From assembly GCA_963921795.1 (NCBI GenBank), contig OY997645.1, forward strand, positions 27,350,159 through 27,414,158: a stretch of 64,000 nucleotides of DNA, written 5' to 3'. The notes beneath the pieces were generated by a model. That model was not told the origin of the DNA. It did not search any database and worked only from the letters and a program-made list of their open reading frames with translations. Below, in pieces: positions 25,144 to 35,814 of this stretch. The translations under genes were made by a program, and so were the position numbers. How positions within the stretch are numbered: the first letter of the stretch is position 1; every line of letters begins with the position of its first letter. This stretch comes from Nannobrachium achirus. Taxonomy: Eukaryota; Chordata; Actinopteri; Myctophiformes; Myctophidae.

Positions 25144-25461
25144 CGCTGCTGTCGGGTGGAAACCTTGTATGTTCAAAACCGAAATTGATCCATTGTACTG
25201 TTGTTCCATTGTAGTATTTAGTCACAAACTCTTGTTAATACGTTTCATTAGTTAAATGTAAAAAGAAGAAGAAAAAAAACACTGATAGACTAGTAGAAAG
25301 ATAGAAATAGTCCCTGTTTGACTGAAACAGTTCAAAAATAGACAGATCTACAAGCTCACAACTTTTCATATGAAGTATAAATTGGGTTCCATTCATTTAT
25401 ATTTAAAAGAAAATCATAACAAGATGAAATGGAGATACAAGGTTTCTGTCTGATAATATGT
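25144..25461. mobile_element. CGTTGCTGTCGGG MITE with inner hairpin arm
   Basis: Left end CGCTGCTGTCGGGTGGAAAC. The right end reads in reverse as ATCAGACAGAAACCTTGTAT, matching through G-to-A type differences. Inside is the left arm of the recurrent hairpin (ATAGACAGATCTACAAGCTC at 25338), without its right arm. Relatives: 51876-52100, 60561-60780. Confidence 0.65.
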
Positions 25462-26249
25462 GTTTGGTGGTGTTGCGTTTAAAAATAGCAGCACATCCTG
25501 CAGATAAGGCAGCATTAACGGATTCTTTGCCCCGCACCATGATTTATTACTGGCACACATGGTGTGCAATCCTTCCATAGCTCCATAACTCAAGGGAAGA
25601 CAATACTCATTTCATGTGTTTATAGACTAAAATAAGTATTGGGGGAGGGGGGTGTTTGAAAAGCTGTGTGGTCCCTTCTGTTTTGGCCCTTATTTGGCCA
25701 AGTTGTCTGTTGTATTCCACCACATGGAATGAGAAAAACTAAAGGTTGGAACTTCACAGGACCAGAAACAAAAGTGGACAACATAATTTACTGTCTTTTA
25801 AACATCGACTGAAGGGGTTAACTGCCACGTTGTCCTTAACTTTTAACGTGGGGACGTGCATGCACATCGCGCACCATCTGTGCACAGATCATGTACCAGG
25901 CGTGTGTAGACCCGATCACAGCTTTCAAATAAAAAAAATCATCGCTGTCTCTGTCTGCTACTGTGTACATGGAAGCTAACGGTAGCTGCGCCATGGTCCC
26001 GCCCCCAACCGGATACGGAAACCATATCCGTCCAGAACCGGAAATGCGACCGGAAGCACTTCTGGTCGGTTGATTAGACACCCGATTACCGATAAAACAT
26101 CGATTTTACTTTAAAAATGTTTTATAGCGATTAAAGCATATTAAAGTCTCGGGATTATCGGGCCCGGCAGAGAGGAACATAGGGATTTTCTCAGGACTAT
26201 CGGGAGAGGCGGTAAATGAGTTAAGTGACCGATGACAAACACTTGTCAT
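25462..26249. other. Unique DNA, nothing recognised
   Basis: A small inverted motif CCGGATACGGAAACC / ATATCCGTCCAGAACCGG lies near 26009-26041. No gene signal. Confidence 0.4.
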
Positions 26250-26340
26250 GGCTCTTTTCCACTACGAAGTGTAATCCTAATCCAGAACATAAAACTAACC
26301 CAAAACGTTCCAGAACCCATGAAGTTCTGTGAATTTTACT
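26250..26340. mobile_element. MITE left end (GGCTCTTTTCCACTAC family)
   Basis: GGCTCTTTTCCACTACGAAG followed by AACC/GTTCCAGAACCC motifs mirrors the right end of 22927-23302. The right end was not found. Confidence 0.5.
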
Positions 26341-26360
26341 TACGTCAACAAAAAAAAATA

Positions 26361-26478
26361 ACCTGCTTCTCCTACAGTATATCCCCGTTTCTATGTGCTC
26401 GTGGATAAAGTGATTTTCTCTCCTGCTAGCCAGGGATGTAAACCATTTACGCCAACAGAAACATGCTAGTTCCACTGG
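26361..26478 (+). repeat. Dispersed block, copy 1 (about 120 bp)
   Basis: Starts ACCTGCTTCTCCTACAGTAT and ends CCAACAGAAACATGCTAGTT. It recurs at 27420-27549 with an extra 13 bp (TGCCTGTCCTTTC-like) inside. Family unknown. Confidence 0.8.
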
Positions 26479-26678
26479 TGTCTCATTTATGAAGCTAAAA
26501 TCATTTCTGCATAAATTGTTAGTGAGTAGATTTACTACTTTTGGGATTCGTCCAAATTTTAATTGACTGTTAATAATAATAAAAATAACTCATTGTAGAG
26601 AGAGAATTATGCAGCATCTTTGAGCCAAACTGAACAATGTCTCATTTGTTCTTATTGTTATGATTTAGGTGGCCTTCT

Positions 26679-26792
26679 CAGTGGTTCTCAAAGTGGGGTC
26701 CAGGAAGGGGATCCAAATGGACCCTTAATTAACTGGTCTGTAACTCTGAGAGTTATGGGGGTCCTTGAAATCAAAATGTTTGAGAACCACTG
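26679..26792. mobile_element. hAT-like MITE, complete mini copy, 114 bp
   Basis: Begins CAGTGGTTCTCAAAGTGGGG and ends TGTTTGAGAACCACTG, perfect 13-bp outer inverted repeats. The body has GGACCCTTAATTAACTGG and GGGGGTCCTTGAAATC. No clear 8-bp target duplication is seen in the flanks. Confidence 0.8.
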
Positions 26793-26802
26793 CAGTTTGC
26801 AA

Positions 26803-26840
26803 CCCATTGTGAGCTTGTAGATCGGCTATTTTCACTATTT
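26803..26840. repeat. Recurrent hairpin element, right arm only
   Basis: CATTGTGAGCTTGTAGATCG then GCTATTTTCAC. The left arm is absent; it adjoins the hAT MITE at 26679-26792. Confidence 0.75.
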
Positions 26841-26921
26841 TTAACGTTTTTGAAATGATTATTGCCTAAAGTAACATTCCCAAAATATAGGATATTTATT
26901 ATTGATTGATTATTTATTTTT

Positions 26922-27157
26922 GAGCGGTGGTCACACCGTCTCCATAGCGTGGCCGTGTGTGTATCCGTGTGTGTGTGTGTGTCTGTCTGTCTGTATGTAG
27001 CCTGTGGTGTATGTAGCCTGCTATACCTTTTTTGACCACACATGTTAAGGGAGGGGCGCTGTTGTTCAGGCCAGGCCAGGCACACTCACACTCACATTCA
27101 CACACACAAATACACACACACGCACGCACGCACACACACACACAGCCTCCACCGCTC
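26922..27157. mobile_element. MITE-like element with GT/CA arrays
   Basis: Bounded by GAGCGGTGG and CCACCGCTC as in 13427-13946. Interior: GT-rich array, CTGT run, then GACCACACATGTTAAGGGAG and GGGCGCTGTTGTTCAGGCC, shared in reverse with 48995-49045, then a CA array. Confidence 0.55.
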
Positions 27158-27419
27158 AGTTCACAGTTCAAGTGTGATTTTTTTAAGAATATTGATTATC
27201 AATTATTTTGTATAATCGATTAAATAAATTTGTTTAATTGACCGTTGAACCCCTATACATGTGAATATTATGTAATCGAAAATGGTGTTTATGAAGACAT
27301 TTACAAACATTCAAAGGAATATCTCTAAATGAGACTTGTTTTGTGGAAGTCTCATGCTCTCATGTGGAATAGGACTTCAACCTGCCAGTGACAGATATGC
27401 TGTTTATGCACCTTAAATA

Positions 27420-27549
27420 ACCTGCTTCTCCTACAGTATATCCCTGTTTCTATGTGCTCCTGGATAAACTGATTTTCTGCCTGTCCTTTCTCTCCTGCGA
27501 GCCAGTGATGTAAGGCATTTACACCAACAGAAACATGCTAGTTCCAGTG
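27420..27549 (+). repeat. Dispersed block, copy 2
   Basis: Second copy of 26361-26478. Confidence 0.8.
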
Positions 27550-27711
27550 CTATCTGGCGGTTTCCTTGATCCGTTTGACAATTAACACTTCAATTCTAAA
27601 GACTTTCTTTGGGATTAGCCTATATGAGGTCTATCCTTGGCCCACTCCTTTTTTCCCGCTACACGAAATCTCTTTGCCAAAAATAGCAGCTTGCATAAAC
27701 TTCCTCTTTGG

Positions 27712-28088
27712 CAGTGGTGTAAAGTAACTAAGTACTGTACAGGAGTACAGGAGTATTTTCAATTTTCAGTACTTGTACTTCTACTCTACTACATCTCAAG
27801 GACAAATATTGTACTTTTACTCCACTACATTTAGGCTATTTGAAAACTTTAGTACATATACTGTGAGCGATTATAAAACATTCATTATTCCACTTTAGCC
27901 CTATTTTATACATAGGATATTTGACAATAGCTGATCTTCAAGCTGCTACGCGTTGTGAGCTTGTAGATCTGCTATTTTCAAACATTTTAGTACTTTTACT
28001 TTTGGTACTTTAAGTATATTTTGATTACAATACTTTTGTACTTTTACTCAAGTAGCTACAATTTGAATTCTGGACTTTTACTTGTAAG
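27712..28088 (+). mobile_element. hAT-like MITE (GTACTTTTACT type), right side truncated
   Basis: Starts CAGTGGTGTAAAGTAACTAA then GTACT, followed by CTACTCTACTACATCTCA and TTTTACTCCACTACATTT, ending GGACTTTTACTTGTAA. This is a very common fish hAT MITE type. It carries an inserted or captured hairpin at 27921-27981 and is interrupted at TAA (28088) by the next element. Confidence 0.8.
27921..27981. repeat. Recurrent hairpin element, short copy
   Basis: TTGACAATAGCTGATCTTCA opposite TGTAGATCTGCTATTTTCAA, with a shortened middle containing GCTACGCGTTGTGAG. Confidence 0.8.
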
Positions 28089-28380
28089 GCTGCACCCACA
28101 CCAAAATATGGTCGCCAGCAGATAAACTCTTTTGGTGCGCGGCTGACTAAAAATGCAGAGAGTGCATTCTGTCCCAAAGCAGCAACGCGCCTGTCAGTCA
28201 CTTCCAGAACCCTCCCCATTCCGCCTTCGACTCACCCGATTGGACAGAGGAGAAAAAAACGGCGCACCAGCATAAACGCAAGGTCGGCGTGGCGCGCAGA
28301 TCTCCTCCACTGACATGAAAACGCCCCCTTCCTATTGAAATGCTTCGGCGGAACGCGGAGTGTGTGTGTGTGTGTGCATA
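28089..28380. mobile_element. Harbinger-like MITE with GT expansion
   Basis: A GC-rich segment inserted directly after TAA in the hAT at 27712-28088. It starts GGCTGCACCCACACC. Towards its right it has TATTGAAATGCTTCGGCGGA followed by GTGTG repeats, equivalent to the ATTGAAAATGAATTACTAG...GCGG...GTGTGCA end of 62457-62767. The GT run has expanded at the end. Confidence 0.5.
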
Positions 28381-28690
28381 TTTGTGCGTGCGCACAAGTG
28401 TGGGATCTCTGCTTGTGTGTTGTGTCAGATGGGGGGGCTCCAAGGAAGCACTGCTCTAGATGTGGATATAGCTCTGGTCCATCTGGAACATTGTGGAATA
28501 AATGAGGGTAGAATTAAGTGTTGGTATTAATCATGTGATATAATGTCGACGTCATCAGTATCAAGCATGTGGGATTTTAATGGCTTCATGGTGGGTTGTA
28601 GAGAAGATAGTCCGACAGCGTTTGCAAAGGAGAATATACGGAGCCAAACATTTTAGCTCAAGACCCAAAAGAGAAATTAGACATCTGCCC
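28381..28690. other. Unique DNA, nothing recognised
   Basis: No repeat or coding signal. Confidence 0.35.
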
Positions 28691-28695
28691 GGGAA

Positions 28696-28777
28696 CTAGT
28701 GAAAATAGCTGATCTACAAGCTCACAACTTGTTGTTTGTGCCGCATTGTGAGCTTGTAGATCTTGTATCTTCACTGA
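28696..28777. repeat. Recurrent hairpin element, complete
   Basis: ACTAGTGAAAATAGCTGATC, TACAAGCTCACAAC, a 15-base loop, then TTGTGAGCTTGTAGATC and TATCTTCACT. Arms are about 33 bp with a few mismatches. Confidence 0.85.
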
Positions 28778-29164
28778 GAAACAGTGTTCGACACTCTCAA
28801 AGTTACAAATGGATAAATTATCAAAGGATTAACAGGATGTTGCATGTTGTCACTGTTGGGCAGAAACCGTAAGTCCAAAGGCGGGAGAAATAACCTGTGT
28901 TCTGATTGGAATAAAATGTGGTATTATAGTCACAAGCTCTTTCACAAGTACTTTGCTTAGATAGTTATGAAACCCAAAGAAACAGTAAACCACTTTAAAC
29001 AAGGTGTCCCTATGTCATCATAGGTATACATCTTATAAACTTCAAAACCTTTCAAAATGTATCTACAGTACAAGCTACAAATGTGTGCAGCTTATAGATA
29101 TTTTAGCTAATATGGTAGATATTTAGCTACTTTTGTGTGACAAATACCATACAGTACTGTAGCA
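28778..29164. other. Unique DNA, nothing recognised
   Basis: AT-rich, no repeat ends. Confidence 0.35.
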
Positions 29165-30053
29165 CAGGGCTATTCAACTACCGGTAGGTTGGGCAGGGGG
29201 CCACAATTGTAAAATTACTTAAAGTCTGGGGTCACAAGACAAAAAAGAAAAGTTAATGGTTTAACCGGAAACTGTGTATGAGTTTTGAGTACAGTTCGTC
29301 CATTACATCCCATCTCCCTCAAATTGTAGCTACCTATTTCTGAGTTTTGAGTGTGACTCCAATCACCCAATAGCGTCATGATGCTCTAACTCTCAACTAA
29401 TGGTTCATGAAACACATCATGAGAGCTGGTGCTCTCCTTCTCTCTCTGAACTGTCCAAAGACGAAAGTAGACAGAAATGGTCCAATCTTATAATGAGCAT
29501 AGTGAGGACCAATTATATGAAGATAGGCTGAAAATCTGTTACGAGGTCTTTTAACATGCCATCTCCATCGATTTGTAGCTATTTCTGAGTTGTGGGTGGA
29601 TTTTGACCATCAAATCAAAGAAAGAATTTTCCATGTACATCCATTAGCTTTTACACATTCGTATGTTCCATTCAATCTCTCAAGAGCGTCCCGGGCTGAA
29701 TGACATGATGCTGTGACTCTCAACAGAGAGTTCCATACAAACACGGAAACACTTTCACCATGCCAGCTTGGCTCCACTACTCTACCGGTATGTCACTATG
29801 AACATAATGTCCATTATCATCCTATAGGACCTATAGCACAACAATGGACACCATGTTGTACTATAGCACACAATGGCCCCTTAATTATTAACCATTAACG
29901 AATAACGAGTTTTGGTTAACGTAATGAAAAGCATTCAAAATGGTCATGCTTTTCAACCAACCATCCAAGATTATTAGATTTTTTTTTTGTAATATGGAAT
30001 GTGTTCCAGGGCCACAAGAAAACTCCCCACGGGCCGCCAGTTGAATATCACTG
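29165..30053. mobile_element. hAT-like non-autonomous element, about 890 bp
   Basis: Left end CAGGGCTATTCAACTACCGG. The right end on the other strand is CAGTGATATTCAACTGGCGG, followed by CCCGTGGGGAG. Fragments of the same family lie at 231-264 and 18122-18250. A TTAA MITE fragment (29497-29554) is embedded. No transposase frame. The 8-bp flanks agree only in part (shared TGTAG), so no target duplication is claimed. Confidence 0.65.
29497..29554. mobile_element. TTAA MITE, right-end fragment
   Basis: GTGAGGACCAATTATATGAA then GATAGGCTGAAAATC and a TTTTAA end match the right end of 2551-2971. Confidence 0.6.
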
Positions 30054-30151
30054 ATGTAGGGCTTTCAATCTATTGTTTATTTAATTTTCCAAACTTGCGG
30101 CCAGTTTGGGCAAGTTGCAAAAGTTGCCAACCAAGCCTGGGAGCCTACAGG

Positions 30152-30429
30152 CAGTTCTCAAAGTGGGGGGGTCTGGGGACCCTCAGAGGTACTTGGGGTT
30201 GGGGGGGGGGGGGGGGGGGGGGTACAGAGAGGTCCCCAGCTATAAAGATATACTTTACATCAAAAATCTGCCTCACCTCTTCTATTGTACGGCTATTATA
30301 AATTGCAGATGTACAAGCTTGTAGATCGGCTGTAAAACAAAATAAAAGAAAATATTTTCTGGTGGAGGTCCATGAACAAATACATATTCATTTGGTGGTC
30401 CTTGACATGAAAAGGTTTGAGAACCACTG
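30152..30429. mobile_element. hAT-like MITE (CAGTGGTTCTCAAAG type), 278 bp
   Basis: Left end CAGTTCTCAAAGTGGGGGGG (the TGG of the consensus shortened). Right end AAAAGGTTTGAGAACCACTG. It contains a 22-base G run (30201-30222) and a reduced hairpin core at 30301-30336 (GCAGATGTACAAGCTTGTAGATCGGC). Confidence 0.75.
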
Positions 30430-30954
30430 ATCCGCAGTATGGTACTCTCAGAATACTCTGGTCATTAACACTTCGACTGCCTTAACTAATGTAGATTAGC
30501 TGCCAAGGCTTTTTCCTATTGTACCGGTATTTACCAGAATTTCAGTGGCTCCGTCGGGTGTTCCCGTCCACGACAGCTGAAAGTATTTTCTTTTCCAGCC
30601 GTTTTGACCTAACGCGCGATATGGGAAAAGAAGCAGAGATATATCAATGTTTCTGCAGCCAGGATGAATACGATTCAATGGGCGCCGGAAGTCGCCAGAT
30701 GTAGTATTCTGTGAGGCATCATGGGAATCTAGTCTTGTTTTTGCTAACTCCCGGACGCGGCAGCGCAGGGGCTATCGGTTACCATGGTAACCAGTTAACA
30801 TGTATGTGAATGTGATAACGGGGCCGCGGCACTTCACAGGGGGGAATCGTTAGCACGTGTGGGAATGTGTCATCTCATGTGTTAATAAGTGAACATTTTG
30901 ATGTTTCAACCAAATACTGTAGGAGGGGTTCAGGTTCAATATGATGGATTTTTT
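30430..30954. other. Unique DNA, nothing recognised
   Basis: No repeat ends or domain-like frames. Confidence 0.35.
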
Positions 30955-31343
30955 TTTTAGGCCGTGACCCCCAAAATAAACATATATGAACTGGGGACCC
31001 CCACCCTGACAAGCACTTGGAATTGTAGGTATTACATTTAATGTGACTCGGTTCTACAGATAAATATTGTGAAAATAGACGATCTACATGCTCAAAACGC
31101 CACAGAACGTGAGGCGTTCTGAGCATTTAGATCTGCTAGTTTCACAATGTTCGCCTCTTGCTTACTTAATATTTGACCTTTGGCCAGTTTGGTATTAAAG
31201 AAGTCCTTAAATTGTCACTTTATAAATATGCAGATACCCTGTATACACTTATACTATGTGTTGGTTTATTTACCATTGAGTGAGAAAAAAATCACACTAA
31301 GCTAATCATCTGGGGATCCCACAAAATAATTTGGGAACCACTG
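30955..31343. mobile_element. hAT-like MITE, left end eroded
   Basis: Right end TTTGGGAACCACTG. The left side has CCGTGACCCCC and GGGGACCCCC strings as in related copies, but a clean CAGTGG start is not visible. It encloses the hairpin at 31066-31149. Confidence 0.5.
31066..31149. repeat. Recurrent hairpin element, complete
   Basis: ATTGTGAAAATAGACGATCT, ACATGCTCAAAACGCC opposite GGCGTTCTGAGCATTTAGAT and CTGCTAGTTTCACAAT. Arms about 36 bp. Confidence 0.85.
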
Positions 31344-31535
31344 ATTTAAATAAGTTACTATAAAAAAGAATTCCTTTCCATATGATAAAACAAATGTGTA
31401 AAATAATCAGTTACAAACCATTTACATTTTGCATGCCTTAAATTGCATTGTCCATTTAGACAATCTTGCAGAATCAATGGGCCAATTGATTAACATGCTA
31501 CAATACTGCACATGAATTCTTTCATAAAACACATT

Positions 31536-31811
31536 GGGCCCTTTCTTCCACCCGGTGCAAGTTGGACATCGCTAAATAGCCGCGCAACTATCATTGCTAT
31601 TTTCCAACCGACGCAATTGTAATTTTCATGCCCAAGCACCCACGCTGCATAACCAAATGGTATTGCACTTATTTAGCGCCCATGGGTTTGTTAGTCGTTA
31701 GATAACATGCCGTTTAACTAGCAATATTGGAGGGGAATGGGGAAACCACCCAGATGCAAATTTGCAGACTGCGTTCTTTACCCCCCCGGGGCCTAGATGT
31801 AAATAGGGCCC
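31536..31811. mobile_element. MITE with GGGCCCT ends
   Basis: Left end GGGCCCTTTCTTCCACCCGG. The right end on the other strand is GGGCCCTATTTACATCTAGG. The GCGCAACTATC / GACGCAATTG interior fits a degraded GC-rich MITE. Superfamily uncertain. Confidence 0.55.
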
Positions 31812-31899
31812 TTCATGTTTTCTTAATATAATTCATTATGATGGTTAGATCATTATTGCTCTTATGGTTTTATTAGATTTTCCAGACATTCAATATTTT

Positions 31900-31902
<3 letters not shown>

Positions 31903-31994
<92 letters not shown>

Positions 31995-32327
31995 ACAGTT
32001 AGTTTGAGATTCAGTTAGATTGAGACCAGGAGCGCTCCTTGTGCGGCACGGGGCGGGGCGGAGCAAGCGGTGGCTTTGATCCACACACGCTTTGATGTGT
32101 GCCAACAATGGAGCGTCGTCAGGATAGCGCCTCACCCCACGGAGGTTAGGGTTAGGGTTAGGGTCAGGCAAAGTTTTACAGAGGTTAAGGTTGATTATGC
32201 AGAATTACACAGGTGTGTTGATAAGTGACTATCAAAGTGAATTGATCAGGTGGTGGTAGGGGGGTGTGGTGAACTACAAAACAAGCGCTCCTACCCTAAC
32301 CTAACTGAGTTACCCAAACTAACTGTA

Positions 32328-32410
<83 letters not shown>
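31903..32410. mobile_element. MITE bounded by mirror-image (TA)n(TG)n arrays
   Basis: Order: (TA)n 31903-31956, (TG)n to 31993, CACAGTTAGTTTGAGATTCA, interior, CTAACTGAGTTACCCAAACT, AACTGTAACACACACA, (TA)n 32338-32410. The inner inverted repeats also share AGGAGCGCT / AGCGCTCCT. The microsatellites are therefore part of, or grew symmetrically on, the element ends. No coding. Confidence 0.7.
32145..32164 (+). repeat. Short telomere-like (TTAGGG)3 run
   Basis: GTTAGGGTTAGGGTTAGGG inside the MITE; three units only, so a chance or slippage product is likely. Confidence 0.7.
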
Positions 32411-32413
<3 letters not shown>

Positions 32414-33607
32414 TTGTGTTAAGGGTGCACTGGCGATAAGCCTTGTGACAATCTCTGCTCAGTCTATGATTTCCCTCAGTGAATGTCCCAAGATCCTTAC
32501 ATTCTGGCCTTCAAGAGTACAATAAGGGTGTTAGCCTTGATGAGGCATTGAATTTAATTACCCTACCTATTAGATTTGCTCTCTTGGCCGTGAAGAGTTG
32601 AATGCACCTATATCTCAAAACTACTCTGAACACAGAAAGAACCGTATAATTCCGAGCTTGCAAGGTTAATCTCTCTCGACATCCAACTCTGGGCAATCAA
32701 TCCGTGCAGTAGAGGAGTAGTCACACTGTCCATCTTGTGAGGAGTCTGATGGAGGGCTCAGCCAGGGACATCACTTATCTGACACACCCAGCCCTACCCC
32801 CAGCATTGTCACAGCGCTATAGCCTCCCCCCAGGGACAGAAATGAAACCGGGGCTACGCCGTGTGAATAGCTCCCCTCCCATATGATGTATCCATCACTA
32901 TAGACGCGTAGTAATCCGCATACATTAGTTGTGGTCTTTTACGGTGGAGATGTTTGAATGAAGGTTGGTTCATTAAAGCACCCGGGCACACCTGGTCTTT
33001 GAAACGTGCTGTAAACAAAAGCCTGAGTGATAGCTAGCACGGAGGAGTATTTTGTAGTCAAGGGCATTTTTTTTTGGGCCTGACTGTGATGCATGCCGAA
33101 CTGACAATGCTGATAAAATGGAAGCTCTTGTTTTTCTGTCAACACGGGGGTATGAGCAAATCTGATTGTTAGTCTATGAAGGAACTATCGGCAAGACTGT
33201 CATAGATATCAGCTTTGACAGCTCAAAATTACCCGTTGCATTGGAGGCAGAGAAACAAGTGAAAGAGACACTTGTTTCGGACATATTGCTGAAATCAGAA
33301 CATGCTGAAGTTGTTATATCGAGAATGAGAGAGGCCAGCCCCCAACTTCACCAGTCAATACTCATATATTTCCTGTTTCCTCTAGAGTATAAAGTAAAGC
33401 CATTAATACATAATTGAATACAGGGGGGAAATACTGCAATACAAACAACAGGCCCTGCGAGACCCATTTGTGTGAGTTACTTGGGATAAACAAAACATAA
33501 GAACTTGGTGTTAAAGAGGTTAGAGTAATCCATTCTGTGGAGAAAGTGTCCATTGACATGAACTATACTTCAGATCATGTTTGATTTTTGATTTGTTTAT
33601 TTATTAT
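32411..33607. other. Unique DNA with one weak exon-like frame
   Basis: No repeat ends. The plus-strand frame 33166-33417 has soluble-protein-like composition (e.g. EAEKQVKETLVSDILLKSEH) but no ATG at its start, no clear splice donor after it, weak acceptor context and no recognised homology. I do not call it a gene. Confidence 0.3.
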
Positions 33608-34104
33608 TATTGCGACCGTAGGTCGCAGTTAACTATGGAAACAGGCGCATCTTGTCCGTATGTCCATGAGTGAGTGAGTGAGTGAGTGAGTGAGTGAGTC
33701 ATGTCTATAGCTGCTTGACCTGTTTGACATTGTGACATCACATTGTTGTGACATCACCTCATCAAAGATCAAACCCTGGATATCCATACATGATTTCCAT
33801 ATACAGTATGGGAGCTGAACTCTACATCTGATTCCCAGATGATGCCCTTTTAGGGCAACCACACTAATAGAATCCCTTTTATGCTCATCAATATTAAGCC
33901 CATATCTAGTAATGCCCATATAATAGAATCCCTTTTATGCCATCAATATTAAGCCCATATCTGGGAATGCCCATATATGGATATATTGTGTCAGTATAAC
34001 CAGTCCAACTTAAACAACCAACCGCAACTCGAATCACACTTGCAAATGAATTCCGTCCTGTGCAAATTCCGTCCTGCGCTTTTCTCCCTTAGGCGTCTTA
34101 CTGG
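33608..34104 (+). mobile_element. HINE-like family 1, copy C
   Basis: Starts at the perfect palindrome GCGACC-GTA-GGTCGC. It runs through CTTGTCCGTATGTCCATGAG, a (GAGT)n run (33667-33699), GTGACATCACCTCATCAAAG, and degenerate TTTATGC(C/T)CAT units shared with copies A and B. It ends GGCGTCTTACTGG then T. It is flanked on both sides by TTATTATTATT. Confidence 0.75.
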
Positions 34105-35814
34105 TTATTATTATTATTAAACCCTGTGAACTTTGTTTTTAATTATTCACTGTCCTAAGTCCATTCTCTCAGATCAGGCAACTGGTGGTTTTGAGGAACA
34201 TGATTGTGGCGTGAGAACATTTAATGACTAATATCTCAGTTCACAATGTCTTGACTTGATTAACTCCTCCATAGAGTGAATGAGGTTATGGGCCTTATCA
34301 GGAGGCATTGTGCCTCTGAGCTGTTTGCTGTTTTCCTTTGCCAGTCATGTACAGTAGACCCTCATATTGATGGCTGGGGTCCAGGAGGCTAAACCAATAT
34401 TACAGTTTTTAATGGCAGCAGTGCAGATGATATGCCAGAGCGCCCCCCCCCCCCATTCAGCTCTCTGAAACCTTTGTTCTTCCTGCCTCCAAGCAGGCAT
34501 GCCTTTAATCAACTTCCAGACCTTGTGCAGAGGATTTACAGATAGCACGATGAAACCAAACCGACTGAACTGAAGGGGTGTGTGCACCATGGACTTAGAA
34601 TAACACTCCCTAAAAAAATGATCATTTTTATTTCAATTACTCACCCCATGTTGCCTGGAATGGCCAAAAGAAGACGTTTTTTATTTTACTCGCATGCCTT
34701 CACAGAGACAGAGCTCCCAAAAATGTGTAGTACTCGAGAGGTTTATTTAGCAATATCTTATTTGTAATAGTTGTATGTGGGATGGACTAGAAAGTTCACT
34801 CCTTTTAATACAGGTCTCCACCAGGCTGGATTGACGACCTAGGGCTTGTCAGTCATGCCCTTTCGGAATATGAAAAATCGAACTGATACATCTTGATTAC
34901 ATGATAATATGTACAGAGTTGTCTGAGTTTTTAATAAAATCGGTAGGAGTAGTAGCAAAGAAAATGCAAAATGGAATCATGTACGACCTACAACATGAAA
35001 CGGCCTGTTTTATTACACTTGTCTCAATAGCGTTCTCACCTATGGGAACAGTGCCTTCTGGCGGTGTTACAAAGGCGCTGTTCGATAGGTGTGAGCGCTA
35101 TCTCACCAAGCTTATAAAAACCGAGGTTATATACATAACTTCTAGTTTTAGCGCCACTATGAGGCTGATTTGAAAAAGGTGGGCCTACTGGGAGTGTATA
35201 TGCAAAGCGTCAACACTGAATGGTCCAATGTTGGCAGAATTCAGACAAACGGACAGGAACGAAAACATACGGTAGTCTCTGGCCTCTCTGAACTATAATG
35301 TGTTGCAGATGGTTGTCATTTTTGGAAGATCTGTTCTCCATGAAGGCAGGCATGTAAAACGTTTTATATTCGGGCATTCCAGGATAGAAGGAAAGTAACT
35401 TATTCAAAAAAGATATTTCCTGTTTACATACTGTAGCTTTACAATATCTAAGCTTCTTGTGGAGTCGCCCTTCCAGCAACTCATGTCTCCTTTCTTACCC
35501 CCTGGCTCTCATTCAGCCTGTTAAGGCATAATTTTAGGTGAACGGACAGAAGTGGTGCAAGAGCGCTGCGTTGACAGATGAGGTGTTTTGTTCGTAGCTG
35601 AAGATATCAGTGGTGATCTAGGCGAAAACAACAGATTACACATGATGGATGAACAGCGGAGACTGCTGCTTTGGGCGCATGATGCTCCAAACAGATTATT
35701 GTAATGAGTGGAATGTTAATATCCTTTTAGAAAGTACTCAATGAATCTCTCTTTATCTTGTGACTGGATATTATAATAAAAAGAAAAATGCATATGCATT
35801 GAATGTGGTTTCAT
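34105..35814. other. Mostly unique DNA; a few unplaced repeat-like strings
   Basis: ATTTCAATTACTCACCCCAT near 34630 and the inverted strings ACCTATGGGAAC / GTTCGATAGGT near 35040-35085 look like parts of dispersed fish repeats, but I cannot delimit elements. No gene recognised. Confidence 0.35.

Noticed and set aside
32145-32164. Interstitial telomere repeat, TTAGGG x 3 (also CCTAACCCTAACCC at 60905)
   Set aside because: Too few units to indicate a chromosome fusion or end; more likely chance or part of the MITE.
34960-35170. Inverted motifs ACCTATGGGAAC / GTTCGATAGGT as a complete MITE
   Set aside because: They resemble pieces of a dispersed repeat, but I could not find paired ends or a target duplication.
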